In this document: positions 31,794 to 41,568 of the stretch, piece after piece
Numbering within the stretch: the first letter of the stretch is position 1
Layout of the letters: every line of letters begins with the position of its first letter
The notes under the pieces: model-generated
What the model saw: only the letters and a program-made list of their open reading frames with translations
Databases searched by the model: none
What the model was told of the DNA's origin: nothing
Origin: Gammaproteobacteria bacterium 42_54_T18
GTDB lineage: Bacteria > Pseudomonadota > Gammaproteobacteria > Pseudomonadales > Ketobacteraceae
DNA: 64,000 nucleotides
Direction: 5' to 3'
NCBI GenBank assembly: GCA_002163245.1
Contig: MAAL01000109.1
Location: 1-64,000 of the forward strand
Position numbers and translations under genes: made by a program

Positions 31794-34502
31794 TTATTTG
31801 AAGCCTTGTTGAATGCGGTCTTCTAATAGTTCAAAAGACTTGCTGGCTAATGACAAGATACTGGGCGTGAGGTCTGCTACTTTTTGATGATTTTGTTCTT
31901 GGCAAAGTTGCTCAATCTCTCTGGCTAAGTGGAATAGTGCGAGATTGCTATGTGCTCCGGCACTACTTCCTAGAGTATGGGTTTCAAATTCAAGTGTTTG
32001 GTAATCTTGTTTAGCATAAGCTTCTTCAATATTTTGTATGCGTTTTCTCGCATCTTTTATATATAGAGTGAGTAACTTAGGCATAATGCCGGTAGAGGTG
32101 TCTCGTACCAATTGCGATATGGTTGCTTCGGATACAAGATCATGTTTGGGTAACAGGTCACTTTGGGGTGCATTGTTCATTTCATTGACTGCAGTTGTTG
32201 GCTCTTCGAATGTGTCATTTTCTTCTCCTTCGTTTTGAAATTTCGTTGCTCCAGACCATAATCCGATACAATGTAATGTTTCTGACCTATCTATCGGTTT
32301 TGTTAGGTAATCATCCATACCCGCTTCAATAAATCGATCTCTGTCTCCAGATAAAACATGTGCAGTAAGTGCTATTATAGGAATATTTGATTGGTCACTT
32401 TTTAGGTGTCGAATTTCTTGTGTGGCAGCCATACCGTCCATTTCAGGCATTGATATGTCCATAAGAACAAGATCATACGGGCGGTTTCTGACGGCTTGAA
32501 TGGCTTCAAGTCCGTTAGCAACGGTATCTACATGCAGATTAACGTCTTCCAATATATCCTTGACTAACATTTGATTCGCGGGATTGTCCTCTGCTAGCAG
32601 TATTCGGGTTCCTGCATCTGGCATGAGCTTTAGTTCGTTGTGCTTTCGTGTTATTTCATCTTTTAGGTGTTCAGCTGACTCCAGACTGGCTGTGAAAGTG
32701 AATGTGGTTCCACTTCCCACCTCACTGGTTAGGTGAATCTCTCCTCCCATCAGTGTTACTAATTTCTTACAGATAGCTAAGCCTAATCCTGTACCTTCGT
32801 AGCGTCTTGAATGAGTTTGATCCGCCATTGTAAATTCGTCAAAAAGCGTATCTTTGACTTCATCAGGGATTCCAACGCCGGTATCTTTTACAGAGCAAAG
32901 AAAGACAAAATCACCTTTTGTCTTTTGTTCGCTAGTTGTAGAGGCGATGACTTTTATGCTACCGCAAGACGTGAACTTAATAGCATTGCTAATCAAATTT
33001 ATCAGTATTTGGCGTAATCTATCGGGATCTCCTTTTACGTAATTGGGGAGTTCTGGATGTACTATAAGTTCAAGGTTGATGTTTTTGTTATCAGATTGAG
33101 ATTTTAGTAGTTCTATTGTGGAGTCCAGAAGTGTATAAATATTAAACCCACTATTTTCTAATTCCAATCTATCAGCTTCCATTTTTGAGAAGTCAAGAAT
33201 GTCGTTAATAATGGTAAGTAGTAATTCACCAGAAACTCTTCCAGTTTGTACTAAACTCTTTTGTTCTTTGTTAAGGGGAGTCTTTTTAAGTAGTCCTAAT
33301 ACGCCTAATACTGCATTCATTGGCGTTCGAATTTCGTGACTCATAGTGGCCAAAAAACCTGATTTTGCACGGCTGGCTGTTAATGCTTGATCATGTGCTA
33401 TTTGTAATTCCTCTGTACGCTCTCCTACTCGTTTTTCCAAAATAACATTTGTATCTTGTAGGGATGCTTCTCTGGTATTAATGATAAATGCCATGGAAAT
33501 AATATCGGTGCTTAATCGAGATATTTCTTTAAAAATATATATTTTTGATTTCAATTTAGTAATTTTATTGATGTTTATGTTCTGGCTAAATTCCCCTTTA
33601 GCTATCTGGTTTGTTGCTTCTCTTATTTCTTGTAAAGGTTTTATTATTAGTACTTTGTTTATCCTAAAAATTACAAATATTGCACATATCGATAATAGAA
33701 AAAGTACTGTAACAAATTGTTTTATGATGTTGTCGCGTGTTTTAAGTAGATTGTCATTGTTAAGATTTCCATCTAAACGTAATGATCTTCCTGTTATAGA
33801 AAAATCTATTTTTTCGGTGTTATATGTCTGTTTTCCTAAAGAAAGAACCAATGTGTTATTATAGAATAATCTAAGGCTTTCTTGTTTTTCATCGTTATAC
33901 CATGCGTCTTTAAAGATATCCGAATCAACAGGGAATTCTGTTAGTAAAACACCTTCAGTTGATTTATTGTATTGTATGCTCTTTGCGAAAGAAAAATAAT
34001 TTACCCCTGATTTTTGATGGATTCTATATTTCGTAGTATTCCTAGACTGTAATATATTTTTAATCCAAGAATCATTATTATATGTTAAATATGGCTTAGA
34101 CATTGTGGAATGTATTTTGTTGCCTTCGAAATCGAGAAGTGTTAGTTGAACTGTTTTTCCCAGAAAGCGAATCGTATTCATGTATTCCTTTAGTCCAATT
34201 TGCAAAGAATCAGGTTGCATAACCGCCTGAGAAAAAATTGGATGTTGAGAAATGTCATCAATAAGTATGAGTTGCCTATCTATAAAGTCGCTAATAGAGA
34301 TTCCATAATATTTAATTCTTTTGTTAAAATCTTGCTGTTGTATTTTTCCAAAATCCCTTTCAAGGGATTGGTACAAGAATAGGGAAACGGAAATTCCAAA
34401 TGCTAAAAATGTGGATATCAGTACAATGCCTATGCCCTGTGAAACGGCTATTCTTTTTTTTGCAGTGTATTTTTCTTCAATTGGCATGAAGACGTATTCC
34501 AT
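31794..34502 (-). CDS. Hybrid histidine kinase (HisKA-HATPase-REC-Hpt), LuxQ/SypF-like
   Basis: Membrane kinase of 902 residues. Two membrane helices (near 22-43 and 265-285) enclose a periplasmic sensor of about 220 residues. Then come HAMP, the H-box SHEIRTPMNAV, ATPase boxes DTGVGI and GTGLGLAI, a receiver with LMDISMPEMDG and YLTKPI, and a complete Hpt domain with HTLGSSAGAHSN. The ORF overlaps the binding-protein gene by 26 bp and is followed 30 bp later by the activator gene. The likely route is kinase His to receiver Asp to Hpt His to activator Asp. It is a close paralogue of the kinase at 665-2965. Confidence 0.92.
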   Translation of the reverse strand: MEYVFMPIEEKYTAKKRIAVSQGIGIVLISTFLAFGISVSLFLYQSLERDFGKIQQQDFNKRIKYYGISISDFIDRQLILIDDISQHPIFSQAVMQPDSLQIGLKEYMNTIRFLGKTVQLTLLDFEGNKIHSTMSKPYLTYNNDSWIKNILQSRNTTKYRIHQKSGVNYFSFAKSIQYNKSTEGVLLTEFPVDSDIFKDAWYNDEKQESLRLFYNNTLVLSLGKQTYNTEKIDFSITGRSLRLDGNLNNDNLLKTRDNIIKQFVTVLFLLSICAIFVIFRINKVLIIKPLQEIREATNQIAKGEFSQNININKITKLKSKIYIFKEISRLSTDIISMAFIINTREASLQDTNVILEKRVGERTEELQIAHDQALTASRAKSGFLATMSHEIRTPMNAVLGVLGLLKKTPLNKEQKSLVQTGRVSGELLLTIINDILDFSKMEADRLELENSGFNIYTLLDSTIELLKSQSDNKNINLELIVHPELPNYVKGDPDRLRQILINLISNAIKFTSCGSIKVIASTTSEQKTKGDFVFLCSVKDTGVGIPDEVKDTLFDEFTMADQTHSRRYEGTGLGLAICKKLVTLMGGEIHLTSEVGSGTTFTFTASLESAEHLKDEITRKHNELKLMPDAGTRILLAEDNPANQMLVKDILEDVNLHVDTVANGLEAIQAVRNRPYDLVLMDISMPEMDGMAATQEIRHLKSDQSNIPIIALTAHVLSGDRDRFIEAGMDDYLTKPIDRSETLHCIGLWSGATKFQNEGEENDTFEEPTTAVNEMNNAPQSDLLPKHDLVSEATISQLVRDTSTGIMPKLLTLYIKDARKRIQNIEEAYAKQDYQTLEFETHTLGSSAGAHSNLALFHLAREIEQLCQEQNHQKVADLTPSILSLASKSFELLEDRIQQGFK

Positions 34503-35730
34503 TTAATTTTCCGTAGTAGGCCATGGAAAAGTCATTGATATCTAGCGCTTCATGGGCATCTTGGTCGCTTTTAGAGTACTCAGAGAAGGGTTGTTTGTAT
34601 GTTTTTATTAGTCCTCGAATAGGGGTCCTAATATTTTCTAATGTTGTTCTTATTGTTTTTCTGTCAGATATTATGTCACCTGTTATAAGGTCATTTTTAG
34701 ATGCTTGACTGAATGCGGCTATCAGTATTTTCGTAAGGTCGTAGGTATGGATAAATCCCGTCGGGGCTTTTATATCTATGGGTTTTTTTATCGTATCCGG
34801 AAATAGTTTTCTGGCTTGATCAAATACCTTTTGTTGGAATTCATCTAGAGGATTTAGAAATGAAAATTGTGTTTGAATGAAGTTAAGAGAAATATTCTTT
34901 CTGATACTGTGTGTGATTATTTCAGGAAAGTCACCTCCTGTAATTCCCCAATGACTAAAAATAGGTAGTCGATTTTCTGGTGAAAGAGATTTCATTGCTG
35001 TAACGATGACTTTACCTTCAGTTGAGTTTGCTACCAAAAAAATTGAATCTGCCCCTTCTCGTTTTATTTTCTGAAGATTTGCAATTGCTCTTTCTTTTGA
35101 AATTCCCCAATTGAACCAGGTGACACCACTTGGCACAAGGTTCAATTTTCTTAAAGCGGCGCCCATTGTTTTTTTATTAGCTTTACCCCAACCTGTTTGT
35201 TCTAGAAGAAGTGCTGGTTTTGATACCCCTGCCTTTTCTATGGCATATTTTGTTATGACATGCCCCGCTTTACTATCGTCGATAGATAAGCGAAATATCC
35301 AGTTAGGTGTGTGTGGGTAGCGAGTTATAGGCGTTGCTGCGGCCCAAGGGTCTAGGATTAAAATTTGGTTTTTGTGGATTAGCTCTAGATTAGCGAGTAA
35401 CGGAGGGGAGTGAAGGCCGCTAAATAATGCTAAGGCTGAGGTGTCCAGGGAGTATTGATTTAAATGTTTAGTCGCTCTTGGGGTGCTGCCTTTGTGGTCT
35501 AATACTTTAACCGTTACAGGGTAATTGCCTAGCATATAACCTACTTCCGATAATGCTGTGCGAAGACCTTGTTCTATGGATTTCCCCGAAGAGCGAGCAT
35601 TTGTGCGGTCTGCGCTGACATAAAGCGATATTTTTTGATACGTTTGAGCATAACTGGATGCAGCATTCATGCAGAATACTATAAGCCCCCAGATGGGTAT
35701 TTTTATTAAGAGTTGTGTTTGGTGCACCAT
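34477..35730 (-). CDS. Periplasmic receptor-family ligand-binding protein (branched-chain amino-acid type)
   Basis: Protein of 417 residues with a signal peptide ending near ASSYAQ and a type I periplasmic-binding fold (Peripla_BP_6). Features include KISLYVSADRTNARSSGKS, ALALFSGLHSPPLLANLEL, ILDPWAAATPITRY and FRLSIDDSKAGHVITKYAIE. No ABC permease gene follows. Instead it is translationally coupled to the hybrid kinase, so I infer a sensory partner that works as LuxP does with LuxQ. The ligand is unknown. I see no sigma-54 promoter upstream, so this sensory operon probably uses a housekeeping promoter. Confidence 0.82.
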   Translation of the reverse strand: MVHQTQLLIKIPIWGLIVFCMNAASSYAQTYQKISLYVSADRTNARSSGKSIEQGLRTALSEVGYMLGNYPVTVKVLDHKGSTPRATKHLNQYSLDTSALALFSGLHSPPLLANLELIHKNQILILDPWAAATPITRYPHTPNWIFRLSIDDSKAGHVITKYAIEKAGVSKPALLLEQTGWGKANKKTMGAALRKLNLVPSGVTWFNWGISKERAIANLQKIKREGADSIFLVANSTEGKVIVTAMKSLSPENRLPIFSHWGITGGDFPEIITHSIRKNISLNFIQTQFSFLNPLDEFQQKVFDQARKLFPDTIKKPIDIKAPTGFIHTYDLTKILIAAFSQASKNDLITGDIISDRKTIRTTLENIRTPIRGLIKTYKQPFSEYSKSDQDAHEALDINDFSMAYYGKLNGIRLHAN

Positions 35731-35922
35731 ATAATATCCATAAGGTGGCCTAGAGGTGGCAGGTATACCGTTAGTGTAGTTCAGCGTGGGAATATGGGTG
35801 AAAAAAGTGTATGGTTAGTAGTTGTTTGATTTATTGCTATGTTGTTGTTTTTATTGAAAATTGTGTTTTCAGGATATTGTACATTTTATTGCTAGATTTT
35901 TATGATTAAAGGAGTTTAGAGT

Positions 35923-36822
35923 TTGTTACATCTGTTCAAATCAAAGGGCTTGTTCTTAATGTTGCTGGGAACGATATGTTTTTCAGCTAAAGCGGTGCTT
36001 GTTAAGTTAGCTTATGGTTATGGGATTGATGCAGTAACGTTGATGACATTGCGAATGGGGATTTCATTGCCGTTTTATGTTGTGATTGGTTTTTTCGTAT
36101 TACGTGCGAATCAATTGGCAAAATTGACAGCGAATGATCACATAAAAATTATTGGATTTGGCGTGGCGGGTTATTACCTAGCAAGCTTATTTGATTTGAT
36201 GGGCTTGCAATATATATCCGCCGGTTTTGAGCGTCTCATTCTATTTCTTTATCCAACGATTGTATTAGTTATATCAGCGTTTATTCTAAAGCGTCGCATT
36301 CAAAAAATGGAATGGATTGCGCTTATTTTGGGTTATTTGGGCATAGTGATTGTCTATGTTCACGACGCACAATTTTCTGGTGAAAGTATTACCTTGGGTA
36401 TGTTATGGGTGTTAGGTAGCGCAGTTGCCTTTGCGATTTATATTGTCGGTAGCGGCCAGATGTTTTCGAAAATTGGCTCGATGGGTTTTACTGTTTATGC
36501 GATGAGTGCGGCAAGTATTGCAATTGTGTTGCACTTTCTGCTTACAAGGCCGTTAGAAAATCTTAACGTCGCGCCAGAATTGTGGGTTATTGCTACGATA
36601 ATTGCAATCGCATGTACGGTTATTCCGACATTCTTAATGGCGGAGGGTATTAAGTTATTAGGAGCACCAAAAGCCGCGTTAGTAGGGTGTGTAGGGCCAG
36701 GGTTTACCGCTTTGTTCGCCTTCTTTATATTAGGTGAGATTTATACTTGGGTACATTTTGTTGGAATGTTATTGGTTTTGTCGGCAGTATTTATGGTTGG
36801 CCGAAATAAAAAGGAAGGGTAA
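35923..36822 (+). CDS. EamA/DMT-family transporter
   Basis: Membrane protein of 299 residues with ten helices in two EamA repeats. The first starts LMLLGTICFSAKAVLVKLAYGYG; the second includes WVLGSAVAFAIYIVGSGQM and ends with EIYTWVHFVGMLLVLSAVFMVG. The start is a TTG at 35923, supported by GGAG eight bases upstream. It exports or imports a small metabolite of unknown identity. The CYTH and thioesterase genes follow closely in the same direction. Confidence 0.85.
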   Translation: MLHLFKSKGLFLMLLGTICFSAKAVLVKLAYGYGIDAVTLMTLRMGISLPFYVVIGFFVLRANQLAKLTANDHIKIIGFGVAGYYLASLFDLMGLQYISAGFERLILFLYPTIVLVISAFILKRRIQKMEWIALILGYLGIVIVYVHDAQFSGESITLGMLWVLGSAVAFAIYIVGSGQMFSKIGSMGFTVYAMSAASIAIVLHFLLTRPLENLNVAPELWVIATIIAIACTVIPTFLMAEGIKLLGAPKAALVGCVGPGFTALFAFFILGEIYTWVHFVGMLLVLSAVFMVGRNKKEG

Positions 36823-36824
36823 TT

Positions 36825-37301
36825 ATGGCGATTGAAATTGAGAGAAAATTTCTGTTAAAAAGTGATGGTTGGAAAATAGATGAGCAAGGTAATGAAATAG
36901 TTGGTACTGCCTTTCGACAAGGCTATTTAAAAACAGAAGACACAACGGTGCGTGTTCGATTAGAAGGAGATCGCTCAAAACTAACCATCAAGGGGAAAAC
37001 AGTGGGTGTGTCCCGGTTAGAGTATGAATATGATATTCCTCTAGCTGAGGCCAATGAAATGTTAGATAAACTTTGCCAAAAACCATTGATTGAAAAAACT
37101 CGATACCTGCGAAAGGAAGGTGAATTAACCTGGGAAATTGATATTTTTGAAGGTGAAAACACAGGATTAATGATTGCTGAAGTTGAGTTGACGAGTGAAG
37201 ACCAAACTGTGCCTTTGTCCTCGTGGGTTGGCGAAGAGGTGACGGGTGATGTAAGGTACTACAACAGTAAATTGGTGAATAATCCGTTCTCGCGCTGGTA
37301 A
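36825..37301 (+). CDS. CYTH-domain protein (inorganic triphosphatase-like)
   Basis: Protein of 158 residues with the CYTH signature IEIERKFLLK at the N-terminus, then RQGYLKTEDTTVRVRLEGD, KLTIKGKTVGVSRLEYEY and WEIDIFEGENTGLMIAEVEL, the alternating charged strands of the triphosphate tunnel. Short bacterial members hydrolyse inorganic triphosphate. It begins two bases after the upstream stop. Function in this organism is inferred from the family only. Confidence 0.88.
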   Translation: MAIEIERKFLLKSDGWKIDEQGNEIVGTAFRQGYLKTEDTTVRVRLEGDRSKLTIKGKTVGVSRLEYEYDIPLAEANEMLDKLCQKPLIEKTRYLRKEGELTWEIDIFEGENTGLMIAEVELTSEDQTVPLSSWVGEEVTGDVRYYNSKLVNNPFSRW

Positions 37302-37337
37302 ACGGGTATTGGTTAACGACAAAAAAGGTGAAGTGAA

Positions 37338-37769
37338 GTGGAAAATCTTTTAGCAGAATATCCGGTGATCGTTGAAAGTCCTGTTATTTGGGGCGATATG
37401 GACGCTTATGAACATGTTAATAATACGGTGTATTTTCGATATTTCGAATCCGCAAGAATTGCTTTTTTTGATCAATTAAAATTTAAAGAAGTTAAAGATG
37501 AAACGGGAATCGGACCAATATTGGCATCAACACAATGCCGATTTCGTATACCTTTAACCTATCCTGATACAGTATCTATTGGGGCTCGCGTTTCTGATGT
37601 ACAGGGTGATCGATTCACTATGCATTATCGGGTGGTTAGTCATCAACATAAGAAGGTTGCTGCGGAAGGGGAGGGTTTGTTAATTGCATATGACTACAAA
37701 GCGTTAACCAAAGCGGCGTTACCTGAGATTATTTATCAACGTATTCAGAAACTGGGTAGGGACCAGTAA
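37338..37769 (+). CDS. Acyl-CoA thioesterase, 4HBT/hotdog family
   Basis: Protein of 143 residues of the YbgC/4-hydroxybenzoyl-CoA thioesterase type. The active-site segment is WGDMDAYEHVNNTVYFRYFE, with the conserved Asp and His. The start is a GTG at 37338 preceded by AAAGGTGAAG. It should cleave acyl-CoA thioesters in the cytosol. A strong terminator follows. Confidence 0.87.
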   Translation: MENLLAEYPVIVESPVIWGDMDAYEHVNNTVYFRYFESARIAFFDQLKFKEVKDETGIGPILASTQCRFRIPLTYPDTVSIGARVSDVQGDRFTMHYRVVSHQHKKVAAEGEGLLIAYDYKALTKAALPEIIYQRIQKLGRDQ

Positions 37770-37784
37770 GGCCGATAGAAAAGA

Positions 37785-37831
37785 AAGCACCAACGGCTTA
37801 ACACTTGTGAAGTGTTGAGCCGTTGGTGCTT
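37785..37831. terminator. Bidirectional terminator
   Basis: A 22-bp stem with a 3-base loop: AAGCACCAACGGCTTAACA and its complement, with one G-T pair. It lies between the convergent thioesterase and metF genes. The T-runs are short, so its strength rests on the long stem. Confidence 0.75.
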
Positions 37832-37840
37832 ATTAGGATG

Positions 37841-38701
37841 TCATTTATTACTAAGACCCAGGTTGTTCCAAATACTTAAGCTGGGTTCTACCTGATTTAA
37901 TGTGTAAAAGTGTAATCCTGGTGCACCTAAATCGAGTAACTGTTCGCAAAGATTGGTTACCACCTCTTCACCAAATTTTGTGATGTAGTCTAGATCAGTC
38001 GCATGGTTTTCTATACGTGTACGAATCCAACGCGGAATTTCTGCACCACACATATTGGAAAAACGCATCAAATTATCATGGTTAGTGATAGGCATTACCC
38101 CTACGACGATAGGAATATTAATGCCCATTTTTTCACAGCTATCAATAAAAAATTTATAAGCATCAATGTTGTAGAAATATTGGGTGATGGCACTATTGGC
38201 GCCAGCTTCTACCTTTGTTTTGAATGCTTGTAAATCAGCTTCCATAGATGTGGCTTGAGGGTGCATCTCTGGGTAAGCGGCAACTTCAAGGTGAAAGTTG
38301 TCACCGGTTTCTTCGCGGATAAATGAAACCAAATCGCTAGCATATTGTAATTCACCAACGGATGAGCCCATGCCTGATGGTAGGTCGCCGCGTAGGGTTA
38401 CAATGCGGTTGATGTCATTATCTTTGTATTGGTTGATAAGGCCTCGTAGTTGTTCACGTGTATCGCCCACACAAGATAAATGGGGTGCGGTGTTAATACC
38501 TGTGGATGATTTAGTATCCATAACGGTATCAAAGGTGCGATCGCGTGTTGAGCCTCCGGCGCCATAGGTGACAGAAAAAAATGCGGGATCTAATGTGGCA
38601 AATTCTTCACGGACGGCGCCTAATTTTTTTACACCTACGTCGGTTTTTGGTGGAAAGAATTCAAAACTGAAACGAGGTTTGTACTGCTGTTGAGATTTCA
38701 T
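37841..38701 (-). CDS. metF: Methylenetetrahydrofolate reductase
   Basis: FAD enzyme of 286 residues that reduces 5,10-methylene-THF to 5-methyl-THF for methionine synthesis. It has the family start FSFEFFPPKTDVG, then FFSVTYGAGGSTRD, RIVTLRGDLPSG, HLEVAAYPEMHPQA and GANSAITQYFYN with catalytic and flavin-binding residues. It lies downstream of metK and ahcY in the same direction, with a 147-bp palindromic repeat in the gap. It is probably part of the same methionine-cycle regulon. Confidence 0.95.
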   Translation of the reverse strand: MKSQQQYKPRFSFEFFPPKTDVGVKKLGAVREEFATLDPAFFSVTYGAGGSTRDRTFDTVMDTKSSTGINTAPHLSCVGDTREQLRGLINQYKDNDINRIVTLRGDLPSGMGSSVGELQYASDLVSFIREETGDNFHLEVAAYPEMHPQATSMEADLQAFKTKVEAGANSAITQYFYNIDAYKFFIDSCEKMGINIPIVVGVMPITNHDNLMRFSNMCGAEIPRWIRTRIENHATDLDYITKFGEEVVTNLCEQLLDLGAPGLHFYTLNQVEPSLSIWNNLGLSNK

Positions 38702-38770
38702 AATGGTTCGCTGTGTTTTCTTTTACTTTGAAGTATTGGGAAATAACCATCTTGGCGGATCATCGAGAGC

Positions 38771-38917
38771 GTATTTTGTTCGTCATGTTCTGTCAGAAAG
38801 CGTAAAAGATCGCATCCATGCACCCAATGCACTCGCTGTGCTCGCGGGGCAGGCTCCGTACTCGACTGCGGCGTCCGTGCCGCAGACGTTTCTGACAGAA
38901 CATGACGAACAAAATAC
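38771..38917. repeat. MITE-like palindromic repeat element
   Basis: Perfect 29-bp terminal inverted repeats at 38771-38799 and 38889-38917, outer ends GTATTTTGTTCGTCATG and its complement, enclose about 89 bp that is clearly more G+C-rich than the surroundings and contains a smaller hairpin (GCGGC...GCCGC). There is no coding frame of note and no obvious target duplication. It lies between ahcY and metF and would fold into a large hairpin in a shared transcript. Confidence 0.8.
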
Positions 38918-38957
38918 TTATCGCAAGATTTACAGCCCTACTAAATAGCGAGGTCTA

Positions 38958-40331
38958 TTAATACTTATACGACTCAGGCTTATAAGGGCCATCAACTGGA
39001 ATCTTAATGTAGTCGGCTTGCTGTGAGGTCATCTGAGTAATGACACCGCAGAACCCCTCAACCATATCCCGAGCAACTTCTTCATCTAACTTCTTAGGAA
39101 GTACTCTTACGTATAAGTTTTCTGCTTTCTCGGCTTCTGGTAAGTCAGCGAATTTAGCTTCCCAAAGATAAATTTGTGCAAGTACTTGGTTGGCGAAAGA
39201 ACCATCCATAATTCGTGATGGGTGTCCTGTAGCGTTACCAAGGTTTACCAAACGACCTTCGGATAGAAGAAGCAAGTGATCGTCAGTTTCACCACTGCGA
39301 AGGATCTTATGAACCTGAGGTTTAACTTCGATCCACTCCCAATTCTTACGCATAAATGCGGTGTCGATTTCACTGTCAAAGTGGCCAATGTTACAAACAA
39401 CGGCACACTTCTTAAGAGACTGAAGCATGTTTTTATCACACACATCAACGTTACCAGTGGTGGTTACCACCAAGTCAGTGCTTTGTAATAGCAGGGTGTT
39501 AATGCAGTCGATGTTGCCAGTGTTCACGCCGTCAATGTAAGGGGATACAACTTCATAGCCATCCATACAAGCTTGCATTGCGCAGATTGGGTCGATTTCA
39601 CTAACACGAACAATCATGCCTTCTTGGCTCAGTGATGCAGCAGAACCTTTACCTACGTCACCGTAACCAATAACGAGGGCTTTTTTACCTGCAAGCAGGT
39701 GATCTGTTCCACGTTTGATCGCGTCATTTAGGCTGTGGCGACAGCCGTATTTGTTGTCATTTTTGGATTTAGTTACGGCATCGTTAACATTGATTGCAGG
39801 AACTTTAAGTTCACCTTTTTCTAGCATTTCCAACAAACGGTGCACACCAGTAGTGGTTTCTTCAGAAATACCGTGGCACTTAGTGAGTAGCTCTTGGTAA
39901 TCAGCATGTAACATTTCTGTTAAGTCACCACCATCATCAAGAATGATGTTGGCATCCCATACGTTGCCATTAACTTCAATAGTTTGACGAATACACCATA
40001 AGAATTCTTCTTCTGTTTCACCTTTCCAAGCAAATACAGGAATACCCGCGGCGGCAATGGCAGCAGCAGCGTGATCTTGAGTAGAGAAGATGTTACAGGA
40101 TGACCAACGTACTTCTGCGCCTAGCTCTACTAATGTTTCAATTAGTACCGCAGTTTGGATTGTCATATGAATACAACCCATGATTTTAGCGCCCGCTAGT
40201 GGCTTAGACTCTTTATATTTACGACGTAATGCCATTAGTGCGGGCATTTCTGTCTCTGCGATATCTATTTCTTGACGGCCCCAATCGGCGGTGGAGATGT
40301 CTGCTACTTTATAATCGGTAAATTCGCTCAT
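38958..40331 (-). CDS. ahcY: Adenosylhomocysteinase
   Basis: NAD-dependent S-adenosylhomocysteine hydrolase of 457 residues, splitting SAH into adenosine and homocysteine. Visible motifs are [32 protein letters not shown], the NAD loop [12 protein letters not shown], and [20 protein letters not shown]. It ends in the usual YKPESYKY-type tail. It starts 30 bp after metK and is likely co-transcribed with it. Confidence 0.96.
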   Translation of the reverse strand: MSEFTDYKVADISTADWGRQEIDIAETEMPALMALRRKYKESKPLAGAKIMGCIHMTIQTAVLIETLVELGAEVRWSSCNIFSTQDHAAAAIAAAGIPVFAWKGETEEEFLWCIRQTIEVNGNVWDANIILDDGGDLTEMLHADYQELLTKCHGISEETTTGVHRLLEMLEKGELKVPAINVNDAVTKSKNDNKYGCRHSLNDAIKRGTDHLLAGKKALVIGYGDVGKGSAASLSQEGMIVRVSEIDPICAMQACMDGYEVVSPYIDGVNTGNIDCINTLLLQSTDLVVTTTGNVDVCDKNMLQSLKKCAVVCNIGHFDSEIDTAFMRKNWEWIEVKPQVHKILRSGETDDHLLLLSEGRLVNLGNATGHPSRIMDGSFANQVLAQIYLWEAKFADLPEAEKAENLYVRVLPKKLDEEVARDMVEGFCGVITQMTSQQADYIKIPVDGPYKPESYKY

Positions 40332-40361
40332 AATCTTTTCCTAAACTATTGTATGTGTATT

Positions 40362-41525
40362 TTATAAATTAGCAGCCGCTTTTAATGCGTCAGCTTTATC
40401 TGTTTTTTCCCAAGTGAAGTTGGGCTCTTCTCGACCAAAATGACCATAAGCTGCTGTCGCTTGATAAATCGGTCGACGTAAATCCAGCATTTCAATTAGG
40501 CCTCGGGGGCGTAAGTCAAAGTGCTCACGAACTAGGGTTACAATCATCTCATCGCTGATTTTACCAGTGCCAAAAGTGTTTACACTGATAGACGTAGGCT
40601 CTGCAACACCAATAGCGTAAGACACTTGGATTTCACAACGATCAGCAAGTCCAGCAGCAACAACGTTTTTTGCAACATAACGGCCAGCATACGCAGCAGA
40701 GCGATCAACTTTTGATGGGTCTTTGCCAGAAAATGCGCCGCCACCGTGACGAGCCATGCCGCCGTAGGTATCAACAATAATTTTACGGCCAGTTAATCCA
40801 CAGTCACCTACTGGGCCCCCAATGATAAATTGGCCGGTAGGGTTGATATGATATTGCGTGTCTTTATGCAGCCATTCAGCAGGTAATACTTGTTTAATCA
40901 CCTGTTCCATAATGGCTTCTTGAAGATCTTTTAACTGAATATCAGGATTGTGCTGTGTAGAGAGTACAACGGCATCAACAGCAACAGGTTTACCATTTTC
41001 GTAACGCAAGGTGACTTGGCTTTTAGCGTCAGGGCGCAACCAAGGAAGAACTCCTTGCTTGCGCAATTCAGCTTGGCGTTGTACCAAACGATGTGAATAA
41101 TAAATGGGAGCTGGCATTAAAACAGCAGTTTCGTTTGCCGCGTAACCAAACATTAAGCCTTGGTCACCTGCGCCGAGATCTTTATCTTCAGCTTCATCAA
41201 CACCTATTGCAATATCGCTAGACTGCTTACCGATGGCGTTTAGTACCGCACATGATGCTCCGTCAAAACCAACATCTGAACTGTTGTAACCAATGTCCAA
41301 AATAACATCACGAACGATGTCTTCCAAATCAACGTATGTATTAGTGCGAACTTCTCCAGCAATAACAACCATGCCGGTTTTAACCATGGTTTCTACAGCA
41401 ACACGAGAATTAGGGTCATCTTTGATAATGGCATCCAATATCGCGTCGGATATTTGGTCGGCCATTTTGTCGGGGTGACCTTCCGATACGGACTCGGATG
41501 TAAAAACTGAGTATTCGCTCATCAT
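40362..41525 (-). CDS. metK: S-adenosylmethionine synthetase
   Basis: Enzyme of 387 residues making SAM from methionine and ATP. Motifs: [44 protein letters not shown] and [13 protein letters not shown]. The frame opens with two Met codons; either may be used. It is the first gene of the metK-ahcY-(metF) group and follows the ArsR-methyltransferase regulator by 43 bp. No SAM riboswitch is seen in that gap, so control is more likely at the level of a repressor. Confidence 0.96.
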   Translation of the reverse strand: MMSEYSVFTSESVSEGHPDKMADQISDAILDAIIKDDPNSRVAVETMVKTGMVVIAGEVRTNTYVDLEDIVRDVILDIGYNSSDVGFDGASCAVLNAIGKQSSDIAIGVDEAEDKDLGAGDQGLMFGYAANETAVLMPAPIYYSHRLVQRQAELRKQGVLPWLRPDAKSQVTLRYENGKPVAVDAVVLSTQHNPDIQLKDLQEAIMEQVIKQVLPAEWLHKDTQYHINPTGQFIIGGPVGDCGLTGRKIIVDTYGGMARHGGGAFSGKDPSKVDRSAAYAGRYVAKNVVAAGLADRCEIQVSYAIGVAEPTSISVNTFGTGKISDEMIVTLVREHFDLRPRGLIEMLDLRRPIYQATAAYGHFGREEPNFTWEKTDKADALKAAANL

Positions 41526-41568
41526 TAGTTTCCTTGTTTTGAGGTACTTAATTTACTTTATTTTTCAA

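Noticed and set aside
35731-35922. Sigma-54 promoter ahead of the binding-protein/kinase/activator operon
   Set aside because: No GG-N10-GC element with a good context was found, so autoregulation through sigma-54 is not supported.
38703-38948. Rightward open frame between metF and ahcY
   Set aside because: It consists mostly of the palindromic repeat element and has no protein family features.
41526-41568. SAM or SAH riboswitch upstream of metK or ahcY
   Set aside because: The gaps (43 and 30 bp) are too short for known classes, and I see no conserved pseudoknot; the palindromic operator is a better explanation for control.
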